From: Candidatus Zhuqueibacterota bacterium
GTDB taxonomy: Bacteria > Zhuqueibacterota > Zhuqueibacteria > Residuimicrobiales > Oceaniaggregativiventaceae
Assembly (NCBI GenBank): GCA_014728115.1
Contig: WJME01000304.1
Coordinates: forward strand, 1 to 64,000
DNA: 64,000 nt
Reading direction: 5' to 3'
A program made the translations under genes and the position numbers. Shown piece by piece: positions 7,862 to 16,904 of the stretch (the first letter of the stretch is position 1; every line of letters begins with the position of its first letter). The notes below the pieces were generated by a model. The model made no database searches. It had not been told where the DNA came from and saw only the letters and a list, made by a program, of their open reading frames with translations.

Positions 7862-10726
7862 ATGACATTACATAAAAAATTAGCAGAAATATTGCCAAAC
7901 GACAGAATCCTGGCCAGACCGATAGATCGTTATAGTTACGCTCGCGACGCGAGTTTTTACCGGCTCATTCCTCAGGTTATTGTCCAGCCCCGAAATACAA
8001 ATGAGATCAAAAAATTGTTTCACTTTTGTCGACAAACAAGCACTCCGATGACCTTTCGTGCTGCCGGAACATCGCTTTCAGGTCAATCCCTCTCGGATTC
8101 CATCCTGGTAGAGATCAACCGGTTTTGGAAAGATTATGAGATCAGCGAAAATGCCGACAGCATCACCCTGGAACCGGGAATCGTAGGCGCAAGAGCCAAT
8201 GCTGTACTCAAACCCTATAGACGAATTATCGGCCCGGATCCGGCATCTATAAACTCTTGTTTTATAGGGGGCATTGTGGCAAACAATGCCAGCGGCATGA
8301 GCTCCGGCGTCACGATGAACTCTAACAATACGTTGATGTCAATGCAGGTCGTTCTGACAAACGGTGTAGAACTGGATTCTAGTTTGCCGGATGCGGATGA
8401 ACAGTTTAAAACCAAAGCACCCAAATGTTATACCGGTTTGCTCGGCATTCGCGAACAAATCCTCCAAGACCATGAATTAACCCAAAAAATCCGGGATAAA
8501 TTCAGCCGCAAAAACACGACCGGATATGCCTTGGATGCGTTTATCAACCATGAAAATCCTATCGACATTCTTGTTCATCTCATGATCGGTTCCGAGGGAA
8601 CATTGGGCTTTATCTCCAGAGTCACTTTGCGTACTTTTCCCGATCAACCTTATAAATCGACAGCACTTTTACTCTTTAAAAATATGGCAGCAGCCACAGA
8701 TGCTGTGTTTCGGCTCAAAGAAACCCAGGCTCATGCCCTGGAGATTATGGATCGATCAGCCTTGCGGTCTGTCCAGGATCAGGCTGGAATGCCAAAAGTA
8801 TTGCGCACCCTGCCGGATACAGCAACAGCCCTCTTGTGCGAATATCAGGCAGAAACGCAAGAAACGCTGGATGACAAAGTCAAGCAGGGAAGTCAAACCC
8901 TGAAAAAGTTGGAACTGCTCTATGACGCAGATTTTACACAACAAGAATCCAGACGATTACTATACTGGCAAGTCAGAAAAGGGCTTTTGCCATCGGCAGG
9001 AGCCATGCGTCAAAAAGGAACGACCGTACTCATTGAAGATGTGGGCTTTAGGCTCAAAGATCTGACCCCTGCGATCCTGGATTTGCAAGAATTGTTTAAA
9101 AAACACAATTATGATGACGCTGTAATTTTTGGTCACACAGAGGCAGGAAACATCCATTTTATTGTCTCCCCCAATCTTGCCGACCATGAGGGTCTCTCGA
9201 AATACAAGCATTTTATGGATGATGTGGTGGATCTGACCGTCAATAAATATGACGGTGCCTTGAAAACCGAACATGGTACAGGTCGGAATATGGCTCCCTT
9301 TGTCAAGGTCGAATGGGGGGAAAAAGCATATAACATCATGAAGGAGATCAAAGCGCTTTTTGATCCTGAGAATATTTTAAATCCCGGAGTGATCATCAAT
9401 AGCGATCCCGAATGTCATATTAAAAATGTCAAAAAAAGTCCGGTTGTCCATGACGAGGTCGATAAATGTATTGAATGCGGATTTTGTGAAGTCTGGTGTC
9501 CCTCAAAAGATTTGACCACCACACCACGACGCAGAATTGCAGCATTTAGAGAAATTGCGCTCTTAAATGAGGGAACCCCCAGAGACAAAAAGCTGGCGAA
9601 TAAGGTACGTAAAGATTATACATATGAAGCCATAGACACCTGTGCGGTGGATGGATTATGTGCTCTGGCTTGTCCGGTGGATATCGATACAGGCAATCTT
9701 ACACGCTATTTTCGCGAACAGGCCCATTCACCCTTTTCATTGCGGTTTGCACAATGGACCGTGGATCATTTTGGACTTGTGGTAGAGAGCCTGAGGATTG
9801 GGCTAAAGGTTGCCCGAGGCGTTAGTATTATGATAAGGCCCAACAACTTGGCCACCCTGTTGCACTGGATTCACAAAATTTCAAAGGGTAAAATTCCTGC
9901 CTGGAACCGTCACATGCCTACAGGAGCGCAAAAATTGCCTCAGGTAGAAAAGCTGGCCGATGCAACGAAATCCATAGTCTATTTTCCATCTTGCCTGAGC
10001 AGAGGAATGGGAGCTCTGCCAGAAGAAAAATTCTCAGAATCGGTACCGCAAGCCATGTTTGAACTCTCTAAAAAAGCCAGGATTCAGATGATCTTGCCGA
10101 CGCAAATCCATGATTTGTGTTGTGGTACTCCCTATTCATCAAAAGGGTTTACCTCAGCCTATGTAAAAATGGCGGAACGCGTGACAAACAGCCTCTATGA
10201 AACCAGTCAGCAAGGAGAGATACCGATTGTCGTGGATACTTCTCCCTGCAGCTATAAAATGAAGCATTATGATGATATTTTATCAGGTGAACACCTCGCA
10301 AAGTGGAAAAAATTGCAAATTCTCGACATTGTAGAATATCTGCATGATTATCTTTTGCCTAAAACAACGCTCAAATCCATTAAAGGTAAAGCTATTCTCC
10401 ACCCGACGTGTTCTAACATCAAAATGGATCTCGAGACAAAAATGCAGGCGATTGCAGATGCATGCTGTGAAGAATCAGAGATTCCCGCTGAGAGAGGATG
10501 CTGCGGCTTTGCCGGGGACCGTGGATTTTTGATACCTGAATTGACACAGTCGGCGACATCAAACGAAGCCAGCTATGTCAAACAGCAGAATGCCAGTGCA
10601 GGACATTATTCTACCAGCCGAACATGTGAAATCGGTATGGCCTCAGGTACAAAGGTGCCTTATTCATCGATCATACATCTACTCAAACAAGCATCTGATT
10701 TGAAAGAAAAAAATGAACCCTCTTGA
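7862..10726 (+). CDS. FAD-linked oxidase / Fe-S dehydrogenase fusion (GlcD-GlcF or D-lactate dehydrogenase type)
   Basis: 954 residues from ATG 7862, placed behind AGGAG; an upstream GTG at 7808 is open but less likely. The N-terminal half is a PCMH-type FAD-binding domain (TFRAAGTSLSGQS, GGIVANNASGM, IGSEGTLGFIS) plus the FAD-oxidase C-terminal domain (GHTEAGNIHFIV, KTEHGTGRN). The C-terminal half has two cysteine sets for 4Fe-4S clusters (CIECGFCEVWCP and CAVDGLCALACP) and two CCG motifs (DLCCGTPYSS, RGCCGFAGDRG). Such fusions oxidise a 2-hydroxy acid, usually D-lactate or glycolate, and pass electrons to the quinone pool. The substrate cannot be told from sequence. It overlaps the next gene by 14 bases. 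Confidence 0.92.
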   Translation: MTLHKKLAEILPNDRILARPIDRYSYARDASFYRLIPQVIVQPRNTNEIKKLFHFCRQTSTPMTFRAAGTSLSGQSLSDSILVEINRFWKDYEISENADSITLEPGIVGARANAVLKPYRRIIGPDPASINSCFIGGIVANNASGMSSGVTMNSNNTLMSMQVVLTNGVELDSSLPDADEQFKTKAPKCYTGLLGIREQILQDHELTQKIRDKFSRKNTTGYALDAFINHENPIDILVHLMIGSEGTLGFISRVTLRTFPDQPYKSTALLLFKNMAAATDAVFRLKETQAHALEIMDRSALRSVQDQAGMPKVLRTLPDTATALLCEYQAETQETLDDKVKQGSQTLKKLELLYDADFTQQESRRLLYWQVRKGLLPSAGAMRQKGTTVLIEDVGFRLKDLTPAILDLQELFKKHNYDDAVIFGHTEAGNIHFIVSPNLADHEGLSKYKHFMDDVVDLTVNKYDGALKTEHGTGRNMAPFVKVEWGEKAYNIMKEIKALFDPENILNPGVIINSDPECHIKNVKKSPVVHDEVDKCIECGFCEVWCPSKDLTTTPRRRIAAFREIALLNEGTPRDKKLANKVRKDYTYEAIDTCAVDGLCALACPVDIDTGNLTRYFREQAHSPFSLRFAQWTVDHFGLVVESLRIGLKVARGVSIMIRPNNLATLLHWIHKISKGKIPAWNRHMPTGAQKLPQVEKLADATKSIVYFPSCLSRGMGALPEEKFSESVPQAMFELSKKARIQMILPTQIHDLCCGTPYSSKGFTSAYVKMAERVTNSLYETSQQGEIPIVVDTSPCSYKMKHYDDILSGEHLAKWKKLQILDIVEYLHDYLLPKTTLKSIKGKAILHPTCSNIKMDLETKMQAIADACCEESEIPAERGCCGFAGDRGFLIPELTQSATSNEASYVKQQNASAGHYSTSRTCEIGMASGTKVPYSSIIHLLKQASDLKEKNEPS

Positions 10727-11375
10727 GAGTGACATAAAAATCTACAAAGAGCTTCCGGTCGATACTCGTGAGGCATTTACCCGTTCATGTGAACTTTTGA
10801 CAGGAGATGAGCTCGAACAGGTGATGCACATGGCAAACTCGATTACGGTGAAAGCCATGGTCAGAGAATTACATGAATGGGAGGTAGTCAACTCGAGTAT
10901 TGTAATTTCAGACCAGTCTTTTCAGAGTGAAATTCTTGCAAATCTTCTTTCCCAGGCCAAAAAAATCTTTGCCGTTCTTGTCAGCTGTCAAGCCCCTCAG
11001 GAGAAACCCTTTGATGATGACCTCTTGAATTATTTGTGGGATCAGGTACTCGAACAAATGCTTCAGCAAGGAGTGAAAATATTGAGAAAAGAGATCGATC
11101 CAACCGAAAAATATCCATACCTCAATTTAATAAGCCCGGGAACCGGTGAATCATGGTTATGGCCCATCGAACAACAGAAGCAGTTGTTCAAAGTTCTCCA
11201 ATATCCTCACCGTATTGGCGTAAAACTGAATGATTATGGGCTCATGATTCCGCGTAAAACATTATCGGGTTTATTTATCCCCAATGATCGTGCATTCATT
11301 GCATGTGACTATTGTTATCGGGAACGGTGTCCTTCCCGTCGAAAAAGCGATAACTGTGTCATTTCTCACTATTAG
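10713..11375 (+). CDS. Vitamin B12-dependent methionine synthase activation-domain-like protein
   Basis: 220 residues. The middle and end resemble the stand-alone MetH-activation-like proteins of anaerobes: LISPGTGESWLWPIEQQ, then GVKLNDYGLMIPRKTLSG, in the region that in MetH contacts S-adenosylmethionine and cob(II)alamin. The C-terminus has CDYCYRERCPSRR, a cysteine cluster like that of related proteins. Relatives are thought to act in reductive activation of corrinoid enzymes. The gene overlaps the FAD/Fe-S dehydrogenase by 14 bases, but no corrinoid methyltransferase is in view. Assignment rests on motif memory and is moderate. Confidence 0.65.
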   Translation: MNPLESDIKIYKELPVDTREAFTRSCELLTGDELEQVMHMANSITVKAMVRELHEWEVVNSSIVISDQSFQSEILANLLSQAKKIFAVLVSCQAPQEKPFDDDLLNYLWDQVLEQMLQQGVKILRKEIDPTEKYPYLNLISPGTGESWLWPIEQQKQLFKVLQYPHRIGVKLNDYGLMIPRKTLSGLFIPNDRAFIACDYCYRERCPSRRKSDNCVISHY

Positions 11376-11386
11376 GGAGAATTCAT

Positions 11387-11923
11387 ATGGCTATTATGAA
11401 TCTTTGGAAAGAGCTGCCTCCGGGCCCCGATCCTCCCCGGGTCCTTTATGTAGTGATAGAAATCCCAAAACGATCACGAAACAAGTATGAATATGATACG
11501 GACGGAGGTTTTATCAAACTGGATAGGGTGTTGTACTCGTCATTGCATTATCCAGGAGACTATGGGTTTATTCCACGCACCCTGCATGAAGATGGTGATC
11601 CTCTCGATGCCTTGGTTATCACCAATGAAGCGACATTTTCTGGTTGTGTTATAGAGGCTCGTCCTCTCGGTGTTTTTCACCTCATCGATAAAGGGCAACC
11701 CGATGATAAAATACTGGCCGTTCCGGCCACCGACCCCTTTTTCAATCATTTGCATACTCTGAGCGATGTATCCCAACATTTTCTAGATGAAGTTCAGCAT
11801 TTTTTCAGTGTATATAAAGATCTGGAGCAGGCAACCGTAGAATGTCATGGCTGGGAAGACCGAGAAAAGGCGTTCAAAGAGATTCACCACGGAATGGGAT
11901 TATATGACAAACATATAAAGTGA
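11387..11923 (+). CDS. ppa: Inorganic pyrophosphatase (family I)
   Basis: 178 residues, the normal size for a soluble family I enzyme. It hydrolyses diphosphate to two phosphates in the cytoplasm. The family signature DGDPLDALV holds the metal-binding aspartates; HYPGDYGFIP and the later ATDPFF region are also typical. An AGGGAG lies nine bases upstream of the ATG. The downstream half of the neighbourhood (phosphate transporter, exopolyphosphatase) also concerns phosphate, but those genes run in the opposite direction and are separated by a shared terminator. Confidence 0.97.
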   Translation: MAIMNLWKELPPGPDPPRVLYVVIEIPKRSRNKYEYDTDGGFIKLDRVLYSSLHYPGDYGFIPRTLHEDGDPLDALVITNEATFSGCVIEARPLGVFHLIDKGQPDDKILAVPATDPFFNHLHTLSDVSQHFLDEVQHFFSVYKDLEQATVECHGWEDREKAFKEIHHGMGLYDKHIK

Positions 11924-11951
11924 GAAAAATAATCGGAAATAATGAAATGAA

Positions 11952-11986
11952 AAAGGGCCATCGTTTGTGCAAAGCGATGGCCCTTT
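11952..11986. terminator. Bidirectional terminator between ppa and the PiT transporter gene
   Basis: A 12-bp stem AAAGGGCCATCG / CGATGGCCCTTT (11952-11963 and 11975-11986) lies between the two convergent stop codons. It has A-rich sequence on its left and T-rich sequence on its right, so it can work on both strands. Confidence 0.85.
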
Positions 11987-11989
11987 GAA

Positions 11990-14230
11990 TTATTCTTTCA
12001 ACATGGTAATTGCTCCTCGCAAGAGACGAACCATTTGATCGATAATGGCTTCTGAAGAGGAGAGCATATTGAAATAAAGCATACTCTGTCGGGTTTTTGA
12101 TTCTTTTTTCTTGATTCGTTTAATTTGATTCTTGTCCAGTTTATAGAAATCAATATCCAGTTTATTTTCAGAGGCGATCAATTGATCGAGAGATTTGCCG
12201 TCTCCGTCTTTGAGGGCTTTTTGTGAATCTTTAAGAAAGGCCAATAATTTAGTTTTCACTTCGTTGAGTTCTTTTTTCTGAATGTCTATTAAACCCTTGT
12301 GGTTATTATTGACATGATTATAGCACGCATCAGCGAGCTCATATATGGTACGCCCTGTCTCCTGAAGGGCACTCACTGTTTGAGCAACCTTGGGATGGAG
12401 CTCATCAGCGGGTTCTGAAAGCGGCATGGTGGTGGTATTCAAGAGAACGGAAACGAGATCCTTTGCTTGCTGCCTGCTTGCTTTGGCCTGTTTCCGCGCT
12501 TTTTTCAGGCCCTTTCGATCCTCTGCAAAAATCGAAGAAAAGACATTTTCCAGTGTCAACATCAAATGATCGACATATTCGATCAAACCTTTATTGATTC
12601 CGAGATAAGCTTCGTCTGCGGTTTTGGCGTTTGATACCTGGGTGATATAAGTGAGTTTTTCTTTTTTCTCTTGACCGCTGTGATACGCGTGCGTCCTGTA
12701 AAGAAAGAAAGCGGCAAGCAAGACCAATCCCACCATGGCTGGCCAGTGGAATAAATAAATAAGAGTAGCAAAAATACAGGAAACCGTAAACGCCATAAAT
12801 GCCGTAAAGAACCATCCACCAATAACTGTCAATACTCCGGTAATGCGGTACACAGCTGATTCACTTCCCCAGGCTCTGTCAGCCAAGGATGAACCCATCG
12901 AGACCATAAAGGTCACATAGGTTGTGGACAAGGGGAGTTTCAGTGAAGTACCTAACGAAATCAGGGCACTGGCAACCATCATATTCACAGAAGCGCGTAA
13001 GAGATCGAATGATTGCTGGCTAGAGGTGTCACTGTCTTCGTACTTGCTATATTTGGATTGATCGAATCGGGAATTGATCTTTTTACGCCAGGATTCCGGC
13101 ACCACTTTATTATAGCCCTCGCCCAGGGACATGACCATCCTGACAAGCACGCGCGATAACATTGTAGATTCAAACCGTTCAGACCCCTCATCCTGACGGC
13201 CGAGACTCAGCTCGGTTTTCGAAACCGTACGCGCCTTGCGGGAGAGCCAGAGTGTAACCACCATGACAATACCTGCAATCAGCAATATACCTGTTTTGCC
13301 TTGCACAGGTGCACGCATGGCCTCCATGGTGGCTTCTAATGGATTGGCCTGATTTCCCGCAATATTGAATGCAGAAAAGCCGGCAAGTGGAACGCCGATA
13401 AAATTGACCAGATCATTGGCTGCAAAAGCCATGGCCAGGGCTCCACAGCCGATCAAGACAATAATTTTAAGAATATGTACCCGGGTGAACAATAACAAGG
13501 CTTGCAGGACCAGGGTCCAAAGAATGAAATTTAAAAGCAAAATCAAGCCGGTATGAGTCTGAATCCACTCCAGAGTTTCCGGTGTAATAAAAGAGGCACC
13601 TTTGGCGCCTTTTATAAGGATAAAATAGGTAATCGCAGTAAGAGCAAAACCGCCCCATACTCCGCCGTATCGTTTCAGGCGATTTTTAAAATCAAACGTA
13701 AAAATAGACCGGGAAATAAATTGTACGATAGAGCCTGTTATGAATGCGATAATCACCGAAGCGAGTATTCCGCTAATGATGGCGAGCGCTTTGGCGGTAT
13801 TGATATAGTTTATCAATTCACCGGCACTATGGCCTGCAGCATGTATTTTGAGCAAAGAAACCGCGACAGCAGCACCCAACAGTTCGAATACGATGGAAAC
13901 AGTCGTTGAGGTGGGTAAGCCAAAAGTGTTATAGAGATCGAGAAGGATGACATCCGTGAGCATGACGGCCAGAAAAATGATCAACAATTCCGGCATGATA
14001 AATTTTTCCGGATTAAAAATACCTTTTCGTGCGACCTCCATCATTCCGCTTGAAAAAGTGACCCCGAGCAACATCCCGACACTGGCAATAATCATGATCA
14101 CCCATCGCGGCGCTACTTTTGATCCGATTGCGGAATTCAAAAAATTCACCGCATCATTGCTCACTCCCACCACCAAATCAGATATCGCCAGAATCGCCAA
14201 TACAATAACGATTCCTAGATATAGTTCCAT
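11990..14230 (-). CDS. PiT-family inorganic phosphate transporter with C-terminal PhoU-like domain
   Basis: 746 residues. The two inverted repeats of PiT permeases are visible: VGVSNDAVNFLNSAIGS near residue 22 and ANDLVNFIGVPLAG near residue 270, each carrying the family's ND motif. Membrane helices fill about residues 1-350 and 410-520. The last roughly 220 residues are soluble, helical and charged, and resemble a PhoU-like regulatory domain. PiT proteins import metal-phosphate by symport with H+ or Na+. The gene is separated from the HD-domain gene by 98 bases that contain a promoter and a Pho-box-like repeat. Confidence 0.93.
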   Translation of the reverse strand: MELYLGIVIVLAILAISDLVVGVSNDAVNFLNSAIGSKVAPRWVIMIIASVGMLLGVTFSSGMMEVARKGIFNPEKFIMPELLIIFLAVMLTDVILLDLYNTFGLPTSTTVSIVFELLGAAVAVSLLKIHAAGHSAGELINYINTAKALAIISGILASVIIAFITGSIVQFISRSIFTFDFKNRLKRYGGVWGGFALTAITYFILIKGAKGASFITPETLEWIQTHTGLILLLNFILWTLVLQALLLFTRVHILKIIVLIGCGALAMAFAANDLVNFIGVPLAGFSAFNIAGNQANPLEATMEAMRAPVQGKTGILLIAGIVMVVTLWLSRKARTVSKTELSLGRQDEGSERFESTMLSRVLVRMVMSLGEGYNKVVPESWRKKINSRFDQSKYSKYEDSDTSSQQSFDLLRASVNMMVASALISLGTSLKLPLSTTYVTFMVSMGSSLADRAWGSESAVYRITGVLTVIGGWFFTAFMAFTVSCIFATLIYLFHWPAMVGLVLLAAFFLYRTHAYHSGQEKKEKLTYITQVSNAKTADEAYLGINKGLIEYVDHLMLTLENVFSSIFAEDRKGLKKARKQAKASRQQAKDLVSVLLNTTTMPLSEPADELHPKVAQTVSALQETGRTIYELADACYNHVNNNHKGLIDIQKKELNEVKTKLLAFLKDSQKALKDGDGKSLDQLIASENKLDIDFYKLDKNQIKRIKKKESKTRQSMLYFNMLSSSEAIIDQMVRLLRGAITMLKE

Positions 14231-14267
14231 TTCATAATCCCATCATACATGTGTGCAAATTAGAGAC

Positions 14268-14296
14268 AAGATAATTGTTTTTTAGATGCTTTTCAA
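14268..14296 (-). promoter_or_regulatory. Candidate sigma-70 promoter of the PiT gene
   Basis: On the minus strand TTGAAA (14296-14291) and TATCTT (14273-14268) are 17 bases apart, about 40-65 bases upstream of the ATG. Confidence 0.45.
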
Positions 14297-14315
14297 CAAT
14301 TTTTTGGCGTTCTAA

Positions 14316-14333
14316 TGTTAAGAAATTGTTAAG
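14316..14333 (-). promoter_or_regulatory. Pho-box-like direct repeat upstream of the phosphate transporter
   Basis: CTTAACA occurs twice with an 11-base period (minus strand, 14333-14327 and 14322-14316), separated by AT-rich bases. Repeat period and core fit PhoB/PhoP-type binding sites, which are tandem 11-bp units. The first copy overlaps the stop codon of the upstream HD gene. Position upstream of a phosphate permease supports the reading; no phoB gene is in view. Confidence 0.5.
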
Positions 14334-14928
14334 ATGACCCCTCGATATGCCCTATCTCAATTGGCAATGCAAAAACCTGCTGGAAAAGATCTCGTTTTTT
14401 CCCGAATCCATATTGTTCGGATGCACTGTTCCCGCTTACAAACAGATGGATGACCACTTTATCATAATCGATCTGGCAGTTAATAGAACGGATAATCTGC
14501 GCGTGAGATCTATCCAAGCCATCCGCGAGTCTTAATATGGCAGCCAGTGCCTGAACCACTTTTTGCTGACCCGAATCCAGATTATCATAGTGATCATGTC
14601 CCGCACGCGGGAGCGCTTTGCGATGATATCGAGCGATATTGGCTATCATCAACTGCTCGGCCTGACTCCAGGGCGGTAAAGGCTTTTCCAGAATCATTTT
14701 CATAGACGTTTTATGATGCTTTTTGCCTCCCTTGAGCCAGCCGATATCGTGCAAAAGCGAGGCTGCTTTTAAAAGATCTCTTTCTTCTGACGTGAGTTGA
14801 TGCAGAGGGGCCAATGCATCAAATAGTTGCAGTGCCAACCGTGTGACATGCTCTGCATGTTCAGGCTCTGGATCTTTGGCATAAAGCAAGTCGTACACCG
14901 ATTTAAAATTCTTTTGTTTTTCATTCAT
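14329..14928 (-). CDS. HD-domain protein matching the C-terminal domain of Ppx/GppA
   Basis: 199 residues. It has the HD phosphohydrolase pattern: H near residue 24 (PEHAEHVTRLA), LLHDIGW (HD pair near 61), HH and an IARYHRK region, and LRLADGLDRSH. In long Ppx/GppA proteins this HD-like domain is fused behind the actin-fold phosphatase; here it is encoded separately. Its start overlaps the Ppx stop by ATGA, so the two chains are made together and probably assemble. Whether the HD site is active on its own is unknown. Confidence 0.85.
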   Translation of the reverse strand: MNEKQKNFKSVYDLLYAKDPEPEHAEHVTRLALQLFDALAPLHQLTSEERDLLKAASLLHDIGWLKGGKKHHKTSMKMILEKPLPPWSQAEQLMIANIARYHRKALPRAGHDHYDNLDSGQQKVVQALAAILRLADGLDRSHAQIIRSINCQIDYDKVVIHLFVSGNSASEQYGFGKKRDLFQQVFALPIEIGHIEGSS

Positions 14929-15809
14929 AACAATACCCCATACAACAAATCACGCAGACTTGCTATAGAAACAACCTCGCCGAGTTCGTCAAGCAAAACA
15001 TCCAAGACAAGCCCGCCGGCAAGAATAACCTCGGCCCGTTTTGGTGGCAAGCCCCTCCACTCTTGTTGCCTTTGTTTTATGGTTTGCTTGCTTAACTGAA
15101 ACAACAGATCTTTAAGTTTTTGCCTGTCAATTCGCTTATGATGAACCCTATAGGCATCTTTGATCGAAATCCCGTGCATCATCATCGCACACGTGGTGGC
15201 AGATCCGCCGACAAAAACAGCACTAGAGGGTCTCTGTAATGAAATGTTCAAGCGCTCTTTGAGATATGATCGGCAGGCAAATAGTTCATCTTCCAGCACC
15301 GGATCGTGGTGAAAAAATTGCCTTGTCAGGCGACTGCTTCCAACATCTATACTCATTTTAGAATCTATCTTGACTGAAGAACCGCTAATAATTTCAGTAC
15401 TTCCCCCTCCAATGTCACATACCAGAAATGATTTGTGAATCGAAAGATCACTGATTGCCCCGTAATAGGATAGATTGGCTTCCTGGTCGCCGCTGAGCAC
15501 CTGACAGGTTAATCCTAATTCATGAATTTTTGCTAAAAATTCATGTCGATTCTTTGCATCACGGGTTGCACTTGTTGCCATCACTTGAATATCCGTAGCA
15601 TGCCACTGTGCACACGTGGATTTATATCTCTCCAGTACGTAAAGCACTCGATTCATGGCATCGTCTGAAAGGAAATGATGTTCATCCAATCCCATCCCCA
15701 ATCGGGTCATCACTTCCTCAGTATGCATTGGAGAAAGCGATTCGTTCTGTTTTTTGGCGATCAAAAGACGAGTCGAATTGGTTCCAATATCGATTGAGGC
15801 TCTAATCAT
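14925..15809 (-). CDS. Ppx/GppA family exopolyphosphatase / pppGpp phosphatase, short form
   Basis: 294 residues, covering only the actin-like ATPase-fold core. Phosphate-1 motif DIGTNSTRLLIA is at the N-terminus, and DIGGGSTEI and VGGSATTCAM follow. These enzymes release phosphate from polyphosphate ends or the 5' phosphate of pppGpp. Length is well below the ~500 residues of E. coli Ppx because the HD domain is a separate downstream gene. Together with the PiT transporter it forms a phosphate-handling group on the minus strand. Polyphosphate and pppGpp preferences cannot be separated from sequence. Confidence 0.9.
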   Translation of the reverse strand: MIRASIDIGTNSTRLLIAKKQNESLSPMHTEEVMTRLGMGLDEHHFLSDDAMNRVLYVLERYKSTCAQWHATDIQVMATSATRDAKNRHEFLAKIHELGLTCQVLSGDQEANLSYYGAISDLSIHKSFLVCDIGGGSTEIISGSSVKIDSKMSIDVGSSRLTRQFFHHDPVLEDELFACRSYLKERLNISLQRPSSAVFVGGSATTCAMMMHGISIKDAYRVHHKRIDRQKLKDLLFQLSKQTIKQRQQEWRGLPPKRAEVILAGGLVLDVLLDELGEVVSIASLRDLLYGVLL

Positions 15810-15824
15810 GTGTCCCGGTTCTTG

Positions 15825-16658
15825 TTATTCTTTCCAAACTCTTTGCCGAAGAGTAACGAGATATTCGACTCCCCTGGAGATATCTCTGATTTGTTGTTCT
15901 CCAACAATTTCTCGTTCAATAGTCAGGGGACCACAATAACGGGCATTCAACAAACTGGTAAAAAATTCCATAAACTTTACATCCCCTTGTCCCAAAGGCA
16001 CTTCTTCCCCCCATTCTTCGCCAGGCCGTTCCGCCCATTTTGCATCTTTACAGTGTACCCCTTTGACATATTTTCCCAGATGATTCAAGGCTTTGATAGG
16101 ATCGCCAGACCCATACATAATCATGTTTGCCGGATCGAAATTTATTGCCAAATTGGGCATATTGACATCCTCAATAAATTGTAACAATATGCGGGCTTTT
16201 TCTTGTCCGGTTTCCAGCAACAGGTCCTGGCCCAGTGACTGACAATGCTCGGCCAATTCTTTTGCGACAGAGACCACTGCTTGATAATCCGATTCATGCG
16301 GCTCGGGTATAAACCCCATATGCAATGCCGTTTGTGATACCCCCAGTTCCTGAGCAAAATCAGCGATTTTTTTTGCCTGAGCAAGGCGCTCTTTTCGCTT
16401 ATCAGTTGGCACCAGCCCCACACTTTTTTTCACCGTGGGGATATCTGCATAACTCTCTCCCTCAAATCCACAAAAAACAACCGTAATATCAATGTCAGCA
16501 TCACTAAACATTTTTTTTATCAAAGAGACATCGCGTTCAGATTCCGGAGGGGCCAGAATCTGGGCAGTGGGGATTTTCAGATCTTGAGCGGCGCTTAAGC
16601 GATTTTTCCACTCTTGATCCATGGCAATGAACAAACCCAGAGGATGCTTGCAACGCAT
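15825..16658 (-). CDS. Sugar phosphate isomerase/epimerase-like TIM-barrel protein
   Basis: 277 residues of the xylose isomerase-like/AP endonuclease 2 superfamily. Recognisable pieces are LLLETGQE (a metal-binding Glu), NFDPANMIMYG and VKGVHCKD (metal-binding Asp/His) and the late LTIEREI strand with its final metal Glu. The bound divalent metal and a sugar-like substrate are implied; the actual reaction is not. It lies 15 bases upstream of ppx on the same strand and may be co-transcribed, with no obvious functional link. Confidence 0.85.
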   Translation of the reverse strand: MRCKHPLGLFIAMDQEWKNRLSAAQDLKIPTAQILAPPESERDVSLIKKMFSDADIDITVVFCGFEGESYADIPTVKKSVGLVPTDKRKERLAQAKKIADFAQELGVSQTALHMGFIPEPHESDYQAVVSVAKELAEHCQSLGQDLLLETGQEKARILLQFIEDVNMPNLAINFDPANMIMYGSGDPIKALNHLGKYVKGVHCKDAKWAERPGEEWGEEVPLGQGDVKFMEFFTSLLNARYCGPLTIEREIVGEQQIRDISRGVEYLVTLRQRVWKE

Positions 16659-16904
16659 AAAAACTCCTTTAACTAAAGGTTCATATGATGATTAAAAGAT
16701 AGCTGCCAAAGAAAAAACTGTATGCATATAATAAAAATTATTGTAGTTTAGATAACTCGTCTTTTTGAGCCGGTAAAGAAGCGAAAGATTCTTTTCCATA
16801 AAATATAACAGGTTGAGATGGTTTAAGCAAGCACAAAGCCCATCACCGCAAGGATTCCTGAATTATTGGCATAGTATTTCCAGAGATCATCAAGGAGAAC
16901 AGCA

